A stretch of 64,000 nucleotides of DNA from the NCBI RefSeq assembly GCF_009749465.1, contig NZ_WBIS01000006.1, positions 101,450-165,449 on the forward strand, given 5' to 3'. The position numbers and the translations under genes are program-made. Below, in pieces: positions 26,427 to 35,374 of the stretch; position 1 is the stretch's first letter; every line of letters begins with the position of its first letter. Below the pieces are notes generated by a model. It was not told the DNA's origin and ran no database searches. It saw nothing but the letters and a program-made list of their open reading frames with translations. The stretch comes from Agromyces terreus (GTDB lineage: Bacteria > Actinomycetota > Actinomycetes > Actinomycetales > Microbacteriaceae).

Positions 26427-27464
26427 TCAGGCTCGCCGGCGGCGGAGCATGTCGAGGTAGACGGCGACGAGGATCACGATGCCGACCGCGACCGACTGCC
26501 ACTCCTGCGGGACGGAGATGATCCGAAGGCCGTTCGTGAGCACGGCCATGATGAGCGCGCCGATGACGGTGCCGATGATGGAGCCCTTGCCGCCCTGGAG
26601 GGACGTGCCGCCGATGACGACCGCCGCGATCGCCTCGAGCTCGAGCCCCATGCCGCCGGTGGGCTGCGCCGACGAGAGTCGCGAGGCGCTCAGCACGCCG
26701 GCGAGGCCGACGAACAGCCCGGCGAGCGTGTAGATGATGATCTTCCACCGGCGCACGTTGACGCCGGAGAGCGCGGTGGCCGCTTCGTTCGAGCCGATCG
26801 AGAAGGTGTACCGGCCGAGGATCGTCTTCGACAGCAGCACCGCGGCGATCACGATCATCACGATGAAGATCGCGACGCCCATGGGGAACCGGATGCCGGG
26901 GATGATCGACAGGTTCATGATCTGCTGGAACTCGGGGGTGTCGTTGAAGTAGATCGGCTTCGTGCCCGAGATCACGAGCGAGAGTCCGGCGGCGATGAGC
27001 ATCATGCCGAGCGTCGCGATGAACGGCGGGATGCCGAGGACCGAGACGTTGATGCCGTTGATGAGCCCGATGAGTCCGCCGAACAGGATCGTCGCGAGCA
27101 CGCCCGCCCACAGCGGCCAGCCCAGGTAGGTGAGGAACACGCCCGCCATGACGCCCGAGAGCACCATGCCGGTGCCGATCGAGAGGTCGATGCCGCCGGT
27201 GATGATCACGAACGTCGTGCCGAGGGCGAGGATGCCGGTCACGGTCGCCGCCGTGAGGATCGACACCAGATTGTTCGCGGTGAAGAAGTGCGGGCTCGCG
27301 AACGAGAACACCACGACGATGAGGATGAGGCTCGCGAACGCGAGGAGCTGCTGCAGCGACCCTCGGAGCCGCGCGAAGCGGGGGGCGCCGCGGTCGATCG
27401 CGGCGAATGCCGTCGTGGAGGGGTCCCGGTCCGGCTTCGGCGGCGTCACGGTTGGGCTCGTCAT
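26427..27464 (-). CDS. Sugar ABC transporter permease (RbsC-like)
   Basis: 345 residues with about nine to ten helices of the BPD_transp_2 type. Family marks are SPHFFTANNLVSIL near 57-70, FVIITGGIDLSIGTGMVLSG near 85-105, NGINVSVLGIPPFIATLGMM and the EAA-like GLELEAIAAVVIGGTSLQGG near 275-295. One permease gene only, so it probably works as a homodimer with the single two-domain ATPase. ATGA overlap with the ATPase gene (27461-27464) couples their translation. Confidence 0.93.
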   Translation of the reverse strand: MTSPTVTPPKPDRDPSTTAFAAIDRGAPRFARLRGSLQQLLAFASLILIVVVFSFASPHFFTANNLVSILTAATVTGILALGTTFVIITGGIDLSIGTGMVLSGVMAGVFLTYLGWPLWAGVLATILFGGLIGLINGINVSVLGIPPFIATLGMMLIAAGLSLVISGTKPIYFNDTPEFQQIMNLSIIPGIRFPMGVAIFIVMIVIAAVLLSKTILGRYTFSIGSNEAATALSGVNVRRWKIIIYTLAGLFVGLAGVLSASRLSSAQPTGGMGLELEAIAAVVIGGTSLQGGKGSIIGTVIGALIMAVLTNGLRIISVPQEWQSVAVGIVILVAVYLDMLRRRRA

Positions 27465-28993
27465 GCGATGGTTCCTTCGCTCGAGAATCGGGTTGCGTAG
27501 TCCATGAGGTTCTCCTGCGTGGCATCCGCGTTGTCGAGGATCGCCGTGAGGCGTCCTTCGGCCATCACGGCGATGCGGTCGGAGAGCCGCAGCACCTCGG
27601 GCAGTTCGGAGGAGATCATGATGATGGCCTTGCCCTGCTCGGCCAGGCCCTTCAACAGGGTGTAGATCTCCTCCTTCGCGCCGACGTCGATGCCGCGGGT
27701 CGGTTCGTCGAAGATGAGCACGTCGCAGTCCTTCGCGAGCCACTTCGCGATGACGACCTTCTGCTGGTTGCCGCCGGAGAGGTTCTGCACGAGCTGCGCG
27801 CTCGAGGGCGTCTTGATGCGGAGCTTGTCGATGTAGTCGCGGCCGGTCTTCTCGATGCGGGCGTCGCTCACGAATCCCAGCGCCGAGGTGTAGTCGCGCA
27901 GCGCCGAGAGCACGATGTTCTCGCGCACGCTGCGCTCGAGCAGCACGCCGAGGTGCTTGCGGTCCTCGGAGAGGTAGCCGATGCCGTGCTTGGACGCCTC
28001 GGCGGGGTTGCCGATGGAGACGGCCCGGCCGTGGACTCGGATCTCGCCCGACTCCCGGGGGTCGGCCCCGACGACGGCCCTCGCGACCTCGGTGCGCCCG
28101 GCCCCCATGAGGCCGGCGAAGCCGAGGATCTCGCCGGCGCGCACGTCGAAGCTCACGTCGCGCAGCAGCGACCGGGTCGAGAGGTGCTCGACCGAGAGCA
28201 CGGGGTCGCCGTCGATCACCCGCGTCGCCGGGCGCTGCTCGCCCGAGATCTCGCGGCCGACCATGAGCGAGATGACCTCGCGCTGGTCGGTGTCGGCGGT
28301 CACGCGCGTGCCGACGTTGCGGCCGTCGCGGAGCACCGTGATGCGGTCGGAGATGCGGGTGAGCTCCTCCATGCGGTGCGAGATGTAGATGACCCCGGTG
28401 TCGGGGCGGCGGAACCGGCCGATGAGCTCGAACAGCACGTCGACCTCGGCGTCGTTCAGGGCGGCCGTCGGCTCGTCCATGATGAGCACCTTCGCCTCGA
28501 ACGAGAGCGCCTTCGCGATCTCGGCCATCTGCTGCTTCGCGACGGTGAGGTTCTCGATGCGCTCGGTCGGGTCGAGCGCGAGCCCGAGGCCCTCGAAGAG
28601 CTTGCGCGCGCGGCGGTTGAGGCTGCGCTCGTCGAGGAAGAATCCGGCCGCCCGCTGCTCGCGTCCGATGAAGATGTTCTGCGCGACGGTGAGGTCGGGC
28701 ATCAGGTTGAACTCCTGGTGGATGATCGAGATCCCGAGCTCCTGCGCATGCTTGGGCCCCTCGATCGAGAGCTCCTCGCCGTTGAGGCGGAAGGTCCCGG
28801 CGTCGGGCGTGTGGATGCCGGCGAGCAGCTTCATGAGCGTCGACTTGCCTGCGCCGTTCTCGCCGACGAGCGCGAGCACCTCGCCGTGGTGCAGCTCGAG
28901 GCTCACGTCGTCGAGCGCCTGCACGCCGGGGAATCCCTTGCTCACGCCACGCAGGTCGAGGAGCGGCGCGGATGCCTCGGGCGCGTCGGTCAT
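27461..28993 (-). CDS. Sugar ABC transporter ATPase (two nucleotide-binding domains)
   Basis: 510 residues made of two fused ABC domains as in RbsA/MglA. The first has an intact Walker A ([13 protein letters not shown] near 42-54), Q-loop HQEFNL and Walker [12 protein letters not shown] near 167. The second has a degenerate Walker A (GLMGAGRTE) but a good signature [10 protein letters not shown] and [11 protein letters not shown], the standard asymmetry in this subfamily. It overlaps the dehydratase stop by 4 bp (ATGA, 28990-28993), so it is coupled to it. Imports a monosaccharide, presumably L-fucose. Confidence 0.94.
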   Translation of the reverse strand: MTDAPEASAPLLDLRGVSKGFPGVQALDDVSLELHHGEVLALVGENGAGKSTLMKLLAGIHTPDAGTFRLNGEELSIEGPKHAQELGISIIHQEFNLMPDLTVAQNIFIGREQRAAGFFLDERSLNRRARKLFEGLGLALDPTERIENLTVAKQQMAEIAKALSFEAKVLIMDEPTAALNDAEVDVLFELIGRFRRPDTGVIYISHRMEELTRISDRITVLRDGRNVGTRVTADTDQREVISLMVGREISGEQRPATRVIDGDPVLSVEHLSTRSLLRDVSFDVRAGEILGFAGLMGAGRTEVARAVVGADPRESGEIRVHGRAVSIGNPAEASKHGIGYLSEDRKHLGVLLERSVRENIVLSALRDYTSALGFVSDARIEKTGRDYIDKLRIKTPSSAQLVQNLSGGNQQKVVIAKWLAKDCDVLIFDEPTRGIDVGAKEEIYTLLKGLAEQGKAIIMISSELPEVLRLSDRIAVMAEGRLTAILDNADATQENLMDYATRFSSEGTIA

Positions 28994-30294
28994 GCCGGCA
29001 CCTCGCCGACGCGGATGCCGCGCCAGGTGTACTCGGCGATCGACGCCGCGTGCATCTCGGTGCCGGCGCCGGGCGCCTCGGGCACGAGGTAGCGACCGTG
29101 CTCGACGACCGCGGGGGTCGTGAAGTGCTCGTGGAGGTGGTCGACGAATTCGATCATGCGCCCCTCCATGCTGCCCGAGACGGCGACGAAGTCGAACATC
29201 GAGAGGTGCTGCACCGCTTCGCAGAGGCCCACTCCCCCGGCGTGCGGGCAGACGGGGATGCCGAACTTCGCGGCGAGCAGGAGGTTGGCGATGTTCTCGT
29301 TGACGCCGCCGACGCGGGTCGCGTCGATCTGCATGACGTGCATGCCGCCGGCCTGGAGCAGCTGCTTGAAGACGACGCGGTTCTGCACGTGCTCACCGGT
29401 CGCGACGCGGATCGGGGCGACGCCGCGGGCGATCGCCGCGTGCCCGAGGATATCGTCGGGGCTCGTGGGCTCCTCGATCCAGGCGACGTCGTACTCGGCG
29501 AGCGCGTTGACCCAGGCGATCGCGTCGGCCACGTCCCAGCGCTGGTTGGCGTCGATCGCGATCGGGAACCCGGGCCCGACCGCGGCACGCGCGATCGCGA
29601 GCCGTCGCCGGTCGTCGTCGACGTCGGCACCGACCTTGAGCTTGATCTGCGGGAATCCGTCGGCGACCGCTTCGCGGCAGAGCCGCTCGAGCTTCTCGTC
29701 GGAGTACCCGAGCCAACCGGGCGTCGTCGTGTAGGCCGGGTAGCCGACGGCGAGCAGCTCGGCCTCGCGCTCGATGCGCCCGGGTTCGGCGGCACGCAGG
29801 ATCTCGAGGGCCTCGTCGCGGGTGAGCGCGTCGGAGAGGTAGCGGAAGTCGACGAGGTCGACGATCTGCTCGGGCGACATGCGCGAGAGCAGGCGCCAGA
29901 GCGGAAGGCCGGCGCGCTTGGCCTTGAGGTCCCAGAGCGCGTCGAGCGCGGCGCCGATCGCCATGTGCATGACGCCCTTCTCCGGGCCGAGCCAGCGGAG
30001 CTGGGAGTCGTGGGCGAGCAGCCGCCAGGCCGCGCCCATGTCGTCGAGCAGCGCCTCGACGTCCTGCCCGAGCAGGTGGCCCCTGAGCGCGTCGAGTGCG
30101 GCGACCTCGACGTCGTTGCCGCGCCCGATCGTGAAGACGAACGCGTGCCCGGCGAGTCCGTCGTCCGAATCCGTGCCGATGGTGATGTACGCGGCGGAGT
30201 AGTCGGGGTCGGGGTTCATCGCGTCCGAACCGTCCAACTGCAGGGAGGTCGGGAAGCGGATGTCCGTGGTGTCAACGCTGACGATCGTGCTCAT
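28990..30294 (-). CDS. L-fuconate dehydratase
   Basis: 434-residue enolase-superfamily enzyme removing water from L-fuconate to give 2-keto-3-deoxy-L-fuconate. The family pattern is close throughout: [20 protein letters not shown], then the catalytic KxK (K218, K220), metal ligands D248 (with N250 in IDANQRWD), E274 ([10 protein letters not shown]) and E301 (ATGEH), and the base H351 in [12 protein letters not shown]. This gene heads the leftward operon with ABC importer genes behind it. The promoter at 30318-30347 contains the palindromic operator. L-rhamnonate or similar acids as substrate cannot be excluded. Confidence 0.9.
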   Translation of the reverse strand: MSTIVSVDTTDIRFPTSLQLDGSDAMNPDPDYSAAYITIGTDSDDGLAGHAFVFTIGRGNDVEVAALDALRGHLLGQDVEALLDDMGAAWRLLAHDSQLRWLGPEKGVMHMAIGAALDALWDLKAKRAGLPLWRLLSRMSPEQIVDLVDFRYLSDALTRDEALEILRAAEPGRIEREAELLAVGYPAYTTTPGWLGYSDEKLERLCREAVADGFPQIKLKVGADVDDDRRRLAIARAAVGPGFPIAIDANQRWDVADAIAWVNALAEYDVAWIEEPTSPDDILGHAAIARGVAPIRVATGEHVQNRVVFKQLLQAGGMHVMQIDATRVGGVNENIANLLLAAKFGIPVCPHAGGVGLCEAVQHLSMFDFVAVSGSMEGRMIEFVDHLHEHFTTPAVVEHGRYLVPEAPGAGTEMHAASIAEYTWRGIRVGEVPA

Positions 30295-30317
30295 GAGGTC
30301 CTTTCGTGGGCATGACG

Positions 30318-30347
30318 AGCATAAACATCCGATGTCTATGGAGTCAA
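30318..30347 (-). promoter_or_regulatory. Promoter of the fuconate dehydratase/ABC operon
   Basis: On the minus strand TTGACT (30342-30347) and TATGCT (30318-30323) are 18 bp apart, the best sigma70-type promoter in the window. A GGACC stretch before the start codon serves translation. Confidence 0.8.
30325..30335. promoter_or_regulatory. Palindromic operator inside the fucose operon promoter
   Basis: ACATCCGATGT is a perfect palindrome around one central base and lies in the spacer between -35 and -10, where a bound regulator would block RNA polymerase. Weaker copies (9 of 11) are at 30398-30408 and 30499-30509 in the same divergent region, and a 10 of 11 copy precedes the GntR gene. Confidence 0.6.
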
Positions 30348-30546
30348 GCCATGAATCACCCGACTTTTCGCTCTTCGCCGACCCGATCAGGCATCAGAGT
30401 TCGGATGTTCGGGCGGCCAGCCCGCGCCTCTGCGGCGCCGGATCGCGCCGATGCCGCGCTCCACGGGCGCGCGCAAGTTCGACATCACGTCGTTCGCGGC
30501 ATCCGATCTTGTACGTTGTGCACAGCGATCCACCCGAACCCGCAGA

Positions 30547-30552
30547 TAGTCT
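30547..30552 (+). promoter_or_regulatory. -10 box of the FAH-family hydrolase gene (leaderless)
   Basis: TAGTCT, 6 nt before the GTG start at 30559; no ribosome site in between. Confidence 0.55.
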
Positions 30553-30558
30553 GAACAG

Positions 30559-31434
30559 GTGAGATTTGCGCACCTCAGAGTCGAAGGCCAGACGACCCCC
30601 CGACTCGCGGTGGTGGAGGGCGAGTCCGCGATCTTCCTCGACGAGGTGATGCCGCAGCCGCCCCGCGACCTGCAGGACCTCATCGAACAGGGCGACGACG
30701 GGCTGGCCCGGGTGCGGGCGGCCGTCGGCGACGCGAACGGGGTCGCACCCCCGCGGCATCCGACCGCCGAACTGCGCCACTCCTCCGCGGTGCTCCGACC
30801 GGCGCAGGTCATCGCGATCGGCGCCAACTACGCCGCCCACGCCTCCGAGCTGAAACTGCGCTCCGAGACGGCGATGACGATCTTCTCCCTCTGGCCCAAC
30901 TCGCTCTCCGCCCACGGCGCGACGACGACCTGGCCCGAAGACCTGACCTCGCAGGTCGACTACGAGGCAGAGCTCGGCGTCATCATCGGGCGCCCCGCAC
31001 GCGGCGTGCACGCCCGCGACGCGCTCGACCACGTGTGGGGCTACACCGTGGTCAACGACATCACCGCCCGCGACATCCAGTTCAGCGAGGCGCAGTGGTC
31101 GCGCTGCAAGTCCTTCGACGGCTTCACGCCGACCGGCCCCGTCGTCGTCACCGCCGACGAGATCCCCGACCCGCAGAACCTGTGGCTGACGACCAACCTC
31201 GACGGCAGCATCATGCAGGACGCCTCGACGGCCGAGATGGTGCGCAGCGTCGCCGAGATCATCTCGCTGCTCTCGCGGTCGGCGACGATCCCGCCCGGCA
31301 CGCTCATCTCGACCGGCAGCCCCGGCGGCGCGGGCTACTCGCGCAAGCCGCCGGTGTTCCTGCGCGACGGGTCCACCGTCACCGTGAGCATCGAGGGCAT
31401 CGGGTCGCTCACGACCCACTGCCGCGTCATCTGA
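30559..31434 (+). CDS. FAH-family hydrolase, probable 2,4-diketo-3-deoxy-L-fuconate hydrolase
   Basis: 291 residues. The fumarylacetoacetate hydrolase fold is evident: VIAIGANYAAHASELKL near 94-110, SQVDYEAELGVIIGRPARGV near 136-155 with the Glu metal ligands, WGYTVVNDITARDIQF near 165, SRCKSFDGFTPTGPVVV and LISTGSPGGAGYSRKPPVFL. Related hydrolases cleave 2,4-diketo-3-deoxy sugar acids (L-fuconate or L-rhamnonate pathway) to pyruvate and lactate or glycolate. Its divergent position to L-fuconate dehydratase favours that reaction; the two dehydrogenases and lactonase needed are not in the window. Confidence 0.85.
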   Translation: MRFAHLRVEGQTTPRLAVVEGESAIFLDEVMPQPPRDLQDLIEQGDDGLARVRAAVGDANGVAPPRHPTAELRHSSAVLRPAQVIAIGANYAAHASELKLRSETAMTIFSLWPNSLSAHGATTTWPEDLTSQVDYEAELGVIIGRPARGVHARDALDHVWGYTVVNDITARDIQFSEAQWSRCKSFDGFTPTGPVVVTADEIPDPQNLWLTTNLDGSIMQDASTAEMVRSVAEIISLLSRSATIPPGTLISTGSPGGAGYSRKPPVFLRDGSTVTVSIEGIGSLTTHCRVI

Positions 31435-31458
31435 GCTGCGACCGCGGCCGCATCCGCG

Positions 31459-32925
31459 TCACTCCGAGGGCTCGCCCTGCAGGTCGATCACCGGGATCGC
31501 CTGGGTGATCGGGCCGATGCCCGACAGCTTCGACGGCACGAGCTGCGCCTCGACCGCCTCGCGCGTCATGAGCCCCGCCTCGACCACGAGGTCGGCGACC
31601 GGCCGCCCGGTCGCGAGCGCGAGCTTCGCCAGCGCGGATGCCTCGGAGTACCCGATGAACGGGATGAGCGCGGTGATCATGCCGACGCTCGACGCCGCCA
31701 TCAGCGCGAGATGCTCGGTGTTCGCCGTGATGCCGTCGACGCAGTTCACGCGAAGGGTCCAGCAGGCCTGACGCATCCAGGTGATCGACTGCAGGAGCGA
31801 GTGCGCGATGACCGGTTCGAACGCGTTCAGCTGGAGCTGGCCGCTCTCGGCCGCCATCGTGACCGTGAGGTCGGCGCCGGCGATGGCGTAGGCGACCTGG
31901 CTGACGGCCTCGGGGATGACCGGGTTCACCTTGCCCGGCATGATGCTCGAGCCCGCCTGCCGCGGCGGCAGGTTGATCTCGCCGAAGCCGGCCTGCGGGC
32001 CGGAGGAGAGCAGCCGCAGGTCGTTGCAGATCTTGGAGAGCTTGATGGCGCTGCGCTTCAACGCGCTCGAGAACGTCATGAACACGCCGGTGTCGCTCGT
32101 GGCCTCGATGAGGTCGGGCGCGGTCACGAGATGGCGACCGGTGATCGCGCTCAGGTGCGACACGACCCGCCCCGCGTAGCCGGGGTCGGCGGTGATGCCC
32201 GTGCCGATGGCCGTGGCTCCGAGGTTGACCTCGCCGAGCAGCTTGATGGTCTCGCGGAGCCGCTCGAGGTCTTCGCCGAGGGTCGTGGCGAAGCCGTGGA
32301 ACTCCTGGCCGAGCGTCATCGGCACGGCATCCTGCAACTGCGTCCGCCCGACCTTCAGCACGCTGTGGAACTCGCGCCCCTTCTCGCTGAACGAGCGCCG
32401 CAGCAGCTCGAGCTCGTCGAGCATGGTCGTGAGCGAGAGGGTCATCGCGACCTTCAACGCCGTCGGGTACGTGTCGTTGGTGGACTGGCTGCGGTTGACG
32501 TCGTCGATAGGGTGCAGCACGTCGTAGCGGCCCTTGGCGTATCCGGCGGACACGAGCGCGACGTTGGCGATGACCTCGTTCGCGTTCATGTTCGTCGAGG
32601 TGCCGGCGCCGCCCTGGATCACGCCGACGACGAACTCCTCGTGGTGCTCGCCGTCGATGATCTGCTGGCACGCGCGGTCGATCCAGTCGGCCTTCTGCTC
32701 GCTCAGCACGCCGACGTCGCGGTTCGCCCTGGCCGCGGCCTGCTTGACCGACGCCAACGCCACGATGAGCTCGGGATAGACCGAGATGGGCCGTTTCGAG
32801 ATCGGGAAGTTCTCGAGGGCGCGCATCGTGTGCACCCCCCAGTACGCGTCGGCCGGGATCTCGACCGAGCCGAGGGAGTCGGTCTCGGTGCGGGTGGGGT
32901 ATGGGATTGCGGACGTCGTCGTCAC
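31459..32925 (-). CDS. aspA: Aspartate ammonia-lyase
   Basis: 488 residues, class II fumarase/aspartase superfamily. The signature GSSIMPGKVNPVIPE is present with its mobile catalytic Ser, plus GGAGTSTNMNANEVIANVAL and VNRSQSTNDTYPTALKVA. This set and TLGQEFHGFA resemble aspartase more than fumarase C. It reversibly deaminates L-aspartate to fumarate. GTG 32925 is chosen instead of GTG 32931, because GGAGG sits 5 nt before the former while the latter would overlap the ribosome site itself. Leftward, converging on the hydrolase with 24 bp between stops. Confidence 0.9.
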   Translation of the reverse strand: MTTTSAIPYPTRTETDSLGSVEIPADAYWGVHTMRALENFPISKRPISVYPELIVALASVKQAAARANRDVGVLSEQKADWIDRACQQIIDGEHHEEFVVGVIQGGAGTSTNMNANEVIANVALVSAGYAKGRYDVLHPIDDVNRSQSTNDTYPTALKVAMTLSLTTMLDELELLRRSFSEKGREFHSVLKVGRTQLQDAVPMTLGQEFHGFATTLGEDLERLRETIKLLGEVNLGATAIGTGITADPGYAGRVVSHLSAITGRHLVTAPDLIEATSDTGVFMTFSSALKRSAIKLSKICNDLRLLSSGPQAGFGEINLPPRQAGSSIMPGKVNPVIPEAVSQVAYAIAGADLTVTMAAESGQLQLNAFEPVIAHSLLQSITWMRQACWTLRVNCVDGITANTEHLALMAASSVGMITALIPFIGYSEASALAKLALATGRPVADLVVEAGLMTREAVEAQLVPSKLSGIGPITQAIPVIDLQGEPSE

Positions 32926-32989
32926 GAACACCTCCGGGTCGATAGGCGCTTTCGAGCCTACCGCCGGAGGTGACGAGAGCCCACGGCTC

Positions 32990-33292
32990 CTAGATGAACG
33001 CGAACGGCAGCAGGACGAGCCCGAACGCGAGCGCCGCGAGCGTGGCGATCACGGTGCCGGCGAGCATGACCGCGTTCAGCACGATGCCCCACACGGCCAT
33101 CGTGCGCGACGCCGGCTCACGCCGCAGCGCCATGATGCCGAGCACGAGGCCGATGACGGGCACGAAGAACGTGAAGCTCGCGAAGATCGACACGATGCCG
33201 AGCACGAGGCTCGAGATGCTGAACCCGTTCGTCTCGCTCACGGGGGCGACGTTCGGCGTGGTGGCGGTTGCGGTTGCGGTTGCGGTGGTCAT
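32990..33292 (-). CDS. Small DUF4190-type membrane protein
   Basis: 100 residues with a two-helix (possibly three) membrane core: SLVLGIVSIFASFTFFVPVI and LGIMALRREPASRTMAVWGI, then LNAVMLAGTVIATLAALAFG. The basic loop between helices and the pattern are DUF4190. The N-terminus is an Ala-Thr repeat (ATATATAT) encoded by the hexamer GGTTGC three times (33266-33283 on the plus strand). AGGAG precedes the ATG. Role unknown. No gene is coupled to it; 64 bp separate it from aspA. Confidence 0.8.
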   Translation of the reverse strand: MTTATATATATTPNVAPVSETNGFSISSLVLGIVSIFASFTFFVPVIGLVLGIMALRREPASRTMAVWGIVLNAVMLAGTVIATLAALAFGLVLLPFAFI

Positions 33293-33448
33293 GGAACCAG
33301 CTCCTGTCTCAGTGGTGATTCCACGCTACGGACGCCGCGCGCCCCGAGACATCCGGTGAACCCCCGGATACGCTCTCAGGGATCCCCGAATCCCCATCGA
33401 TCGGAGCCGGGCGCGGCACCGGCTGAGGCCTGTGGGCCTGCACGACGC

Positions 33449-33492
33449 GAACGGCGGATGCCTCGGGGCCGGCCCCGGGGCATCCGCCGTTC
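33449..33492. terminator. 44-nt near-perfect palindromic terminator
   Basis: GAACGGCGGATGCC (33449-33462) pairs with GGCATCCGCCGTTC (33479-33492), and the interior CGGGGCCGGCCCCG continues the stem; only one T-G wobble interrupts it. It follows the NCS2 permease gene on the minus strand. The arms carry the CGGATGCC word that is over-represented across the window. Confidence 0.8.
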
Positions 33493-33520
33493 TCGTCCGT
33501 GAACGACCGGAGCGGTTCGC

Positions 33521-34975
33521 TCAGCCGGCGAACAGGCTCTCGATCGGGCCGCGCGCGAAGTACAGCACGAAGCCGGCGGCCACGATCCAGAGCAGGGGGC
33601 TGATCTCGCGCGCCTTGCCCGAGAGGGAGCGGAGCACGACCCAGGTGATGAAGCCCGCCCCGATGCCGTTCGCGATCGAGTAGGTGAACGGCATGACCGT
33701 GATGGTCACGAACACGGGCAGCATGACCGAGAACGCATCGAGTTCGATGTTGCGGATCTGCGACATCATCATCGCGCCGACGATGACCAGGGCCGCGGAC
33801 GCGACCTCGGAGGGCACGATCGAGGTCAACGGCGTGATGAACATCGCGAGCAGGAACAGCGCGCCGGTCACGAGGTTCGCGAGCCCGGTGCGGGCGCCCT
33901 CGCCGATGCCGGAGCCCGACTCGATGAACACGGTGTTCGACGAGCTCGAGGTGAAGCCGCCGGCGACCGCGCCGACGCCCTCGACGATGAGCGCCGAGCG
34001 CAGGCGCGGGAAGTCGCCCTTCGCGTCGGCGAGGCCCGCCTCCTTCGAGAGGCCGGTCATGGTGCCCATGGCGTCGAAGAAGTTGGTGAAGACGAGCGTG
34101 AAGATCAACCCGAGGGCGGCGAGGGCGCCGATGCGCTCGAAGCTGCCGAAGCTCACCTGGCCCACGAGCGAGAGGTCGGGCAGGCTGACCCACTGCGCGG
34201 GCAGGGTCGGCACGCCGAGGCTCCAGCCGCCCGGGTTCTCGGCCCCCGACCCGAGGTGCCAGATCGCCTCGACGATCACGGCGACGACGGTGCCGGTGAG
34301 GAGCCCGATGAGGATGCCGCCGCGCACCTTGCGGGCCACGAGCACGCCGGTGAGGAGCAGGGTCAGCACGAAGATGAGCGTCGGGATCGTGGCGATCGAC
34401 CCCGCGGCGCCGAGCTGCACCGGCGGGGAGTTGAAGCCGGTGCCGGTGACGAAGCCCGCGTCGACGAACCCGATGAAGGCGATGAACAGGCCGATGCCGA
34501 CCGTGATCGCGAGCTTGAGCTGCAAGGGCACGGCGTTGAAGATCAGGCGGCGCAGGCCGGTCGCCGCGAGCAGCACGATGATGAGCCCGTTGATGAGCAC
34601 GAGGCCCATGGCCTCGGGCCAGGTGACCTCGCCGACCACCGCGACCGCGAGGTAGGAGTTGATGCCGAGTCCGGCCGCGAAGGCGAACGGCAGACGGGCG
34701 ACGACGCCGAAGAGGATCGTCATGACGCCCGCGGTGAGCCCCGTGACCGCCGCGACCTGCTGGAACGCGAGCACGTCGCCCGCGACATCCGGCGCACCCG
34801 ACAGGATGATCGGGTTCAGGATCACGATGTACGCCATCGTCACGAACGTGACGAGGCCGCCGCGCACCTCGGCGCCGACGGACGACCCGCGCTTGGTGAT
34901 CTCGAAGAAGCGGTCGATGAACGAGGTCGGCGCCTGCTGCTCGGGCGGAGCCTCGGAGGTGGGGGTATCAGTCAT
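33521..34975 (-). CDS. NCS2-family purine permease (AzgA/PbuG type)
   Basis: 484 residues, about 13-14 helices. Family features: RGSSVGAEVRGGLVTFVTMA near 30, YIVILNPIIL, AGLGINSYLAVAV near 100, LVFTNFFDAMGTMTGLSKEA near 285-305 with the proton/substrate-binding acidic residue, and SSSNTVFIESGSGIGEGART, the AzgA-like signature. It takes up adenine, guanine or hypoxanthine with protons. ATG 34975 lies 6 nt after TACTCT (34982-34987), so the mRNA is leaderless; an in-frame upstream extension is not needed. Confidence 0.93.
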   Translation of the reverse strand: MTDTPTSEAPPEQQAPTSFIDRFFEITKRGSSVGAEVRGGLVTFVTMAYIVILNPIILSGAPDVAGDVLAFQQVAAVTGLTAGVMTILFGVVARLPFAFAAGLGINSYLAVAVVGEVTWPEAMGLVLINGLIIVLLAATGLRRLIFNAVPLQLKLAITVGIGLFIAFIGFVDAGFVTGTGFNSPPVQLGAAGSIATIPTLIFVLTLLLTGVLVARKVRGGILIGLLTGTVVAVIVEAIWHLGSGAENPGGWSLGVPTLPAQWVSLPDLSLVGQVSFGSFERIGALAALGLIFTLVFTNFFDAMGTMTGLSKEAGLADAKGDFPRLRSALIVEGVGAVAGGFTSSSSNTVFIESGSGIGEGARTGLANLVTGALFLLAMFITPLTSIVPSEVASAALVIVGAMMMSQIRNIELDAFSVMLPVFVTITVMPFTYSIANGIGAGFITWVVLRSLSGKAREISPLLWIVAAGFVLYFARGPIESLFAG

Positions 34976-35029
34976 GCGATGAGAGTAGCGGCGCGCGGGT
35001 GCCCGGCGCACCTCGTTCGCGAAGGAGCC

Positions 35030-35374
35030 CTACGAGAAGATCTTGAACAGGTGCTCGCCGATGATGAGGTAGACGCCCACGAGCACCGCGAGCGCGCTCA
35101 CCGCGAAGCACGCCCACGCGCCGACGAGGGCGGCGCGCTTCTGCCCTTCGCTCAGCGGGCTCTTGCGAGCGGCCTTCGCGGCGCGCTTCTCGGCCTGGCG
35201 GATCTCGGCCGGGGAGACGATGGTGATCGCGTCGGTGAACTCGGCAGGGGTGACGATGGGCGTGCGGCCCGAGACGGTGAGCAGGCGGATGCCGAGCGCG
35301 TAGGCCGAGACGACGACGCAGGCGCTCACGAGGGCCGCGACCAGCACGAGCAGGAACGAGAGCCAGTCGATCAC
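35030..35374 (-). CDS. Small membrane protein coupled to Pit transporter
   Basis: 114 residues, helix at 4-28 (WLSFLLVLVAALVSACVVVS) and at 88-110 (GAWACFAVSALAVLVGVYLI), with a charged loop of about 50 residues rich in Lys/Arg/Ala between. The GTG start overlaps the phosphate transporter stop (GTGA, 35371-35374), so it is made together with it. Small membrane proteins of this kind behind pit genes are frequent in Microbacteriaceae in my experience; a transporter accessory role is inference. Confidence 0.8.
   Translation of the reverse strand: MIDWLSFLLVLVAALVSACVVVSAYALGIRLLTVSGRTPIVTPAEFTDAITIVSPAEIRQAEKRAAKAARKSPLSEGQKRAALVGAWACFAVSALAVLVGVYLIIGEHLFKIFS

Noticed and set aside
33266..33283. 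GGTTGC triplicate at the start of the DUF4190 gene as a phase-variation tract or regulator site
   Set aside because: Six-base units cannot shift the frame, and the run simply encodes Ala-Thr repeats; link to the GTTGC array at 18869 is not supported by spacing.
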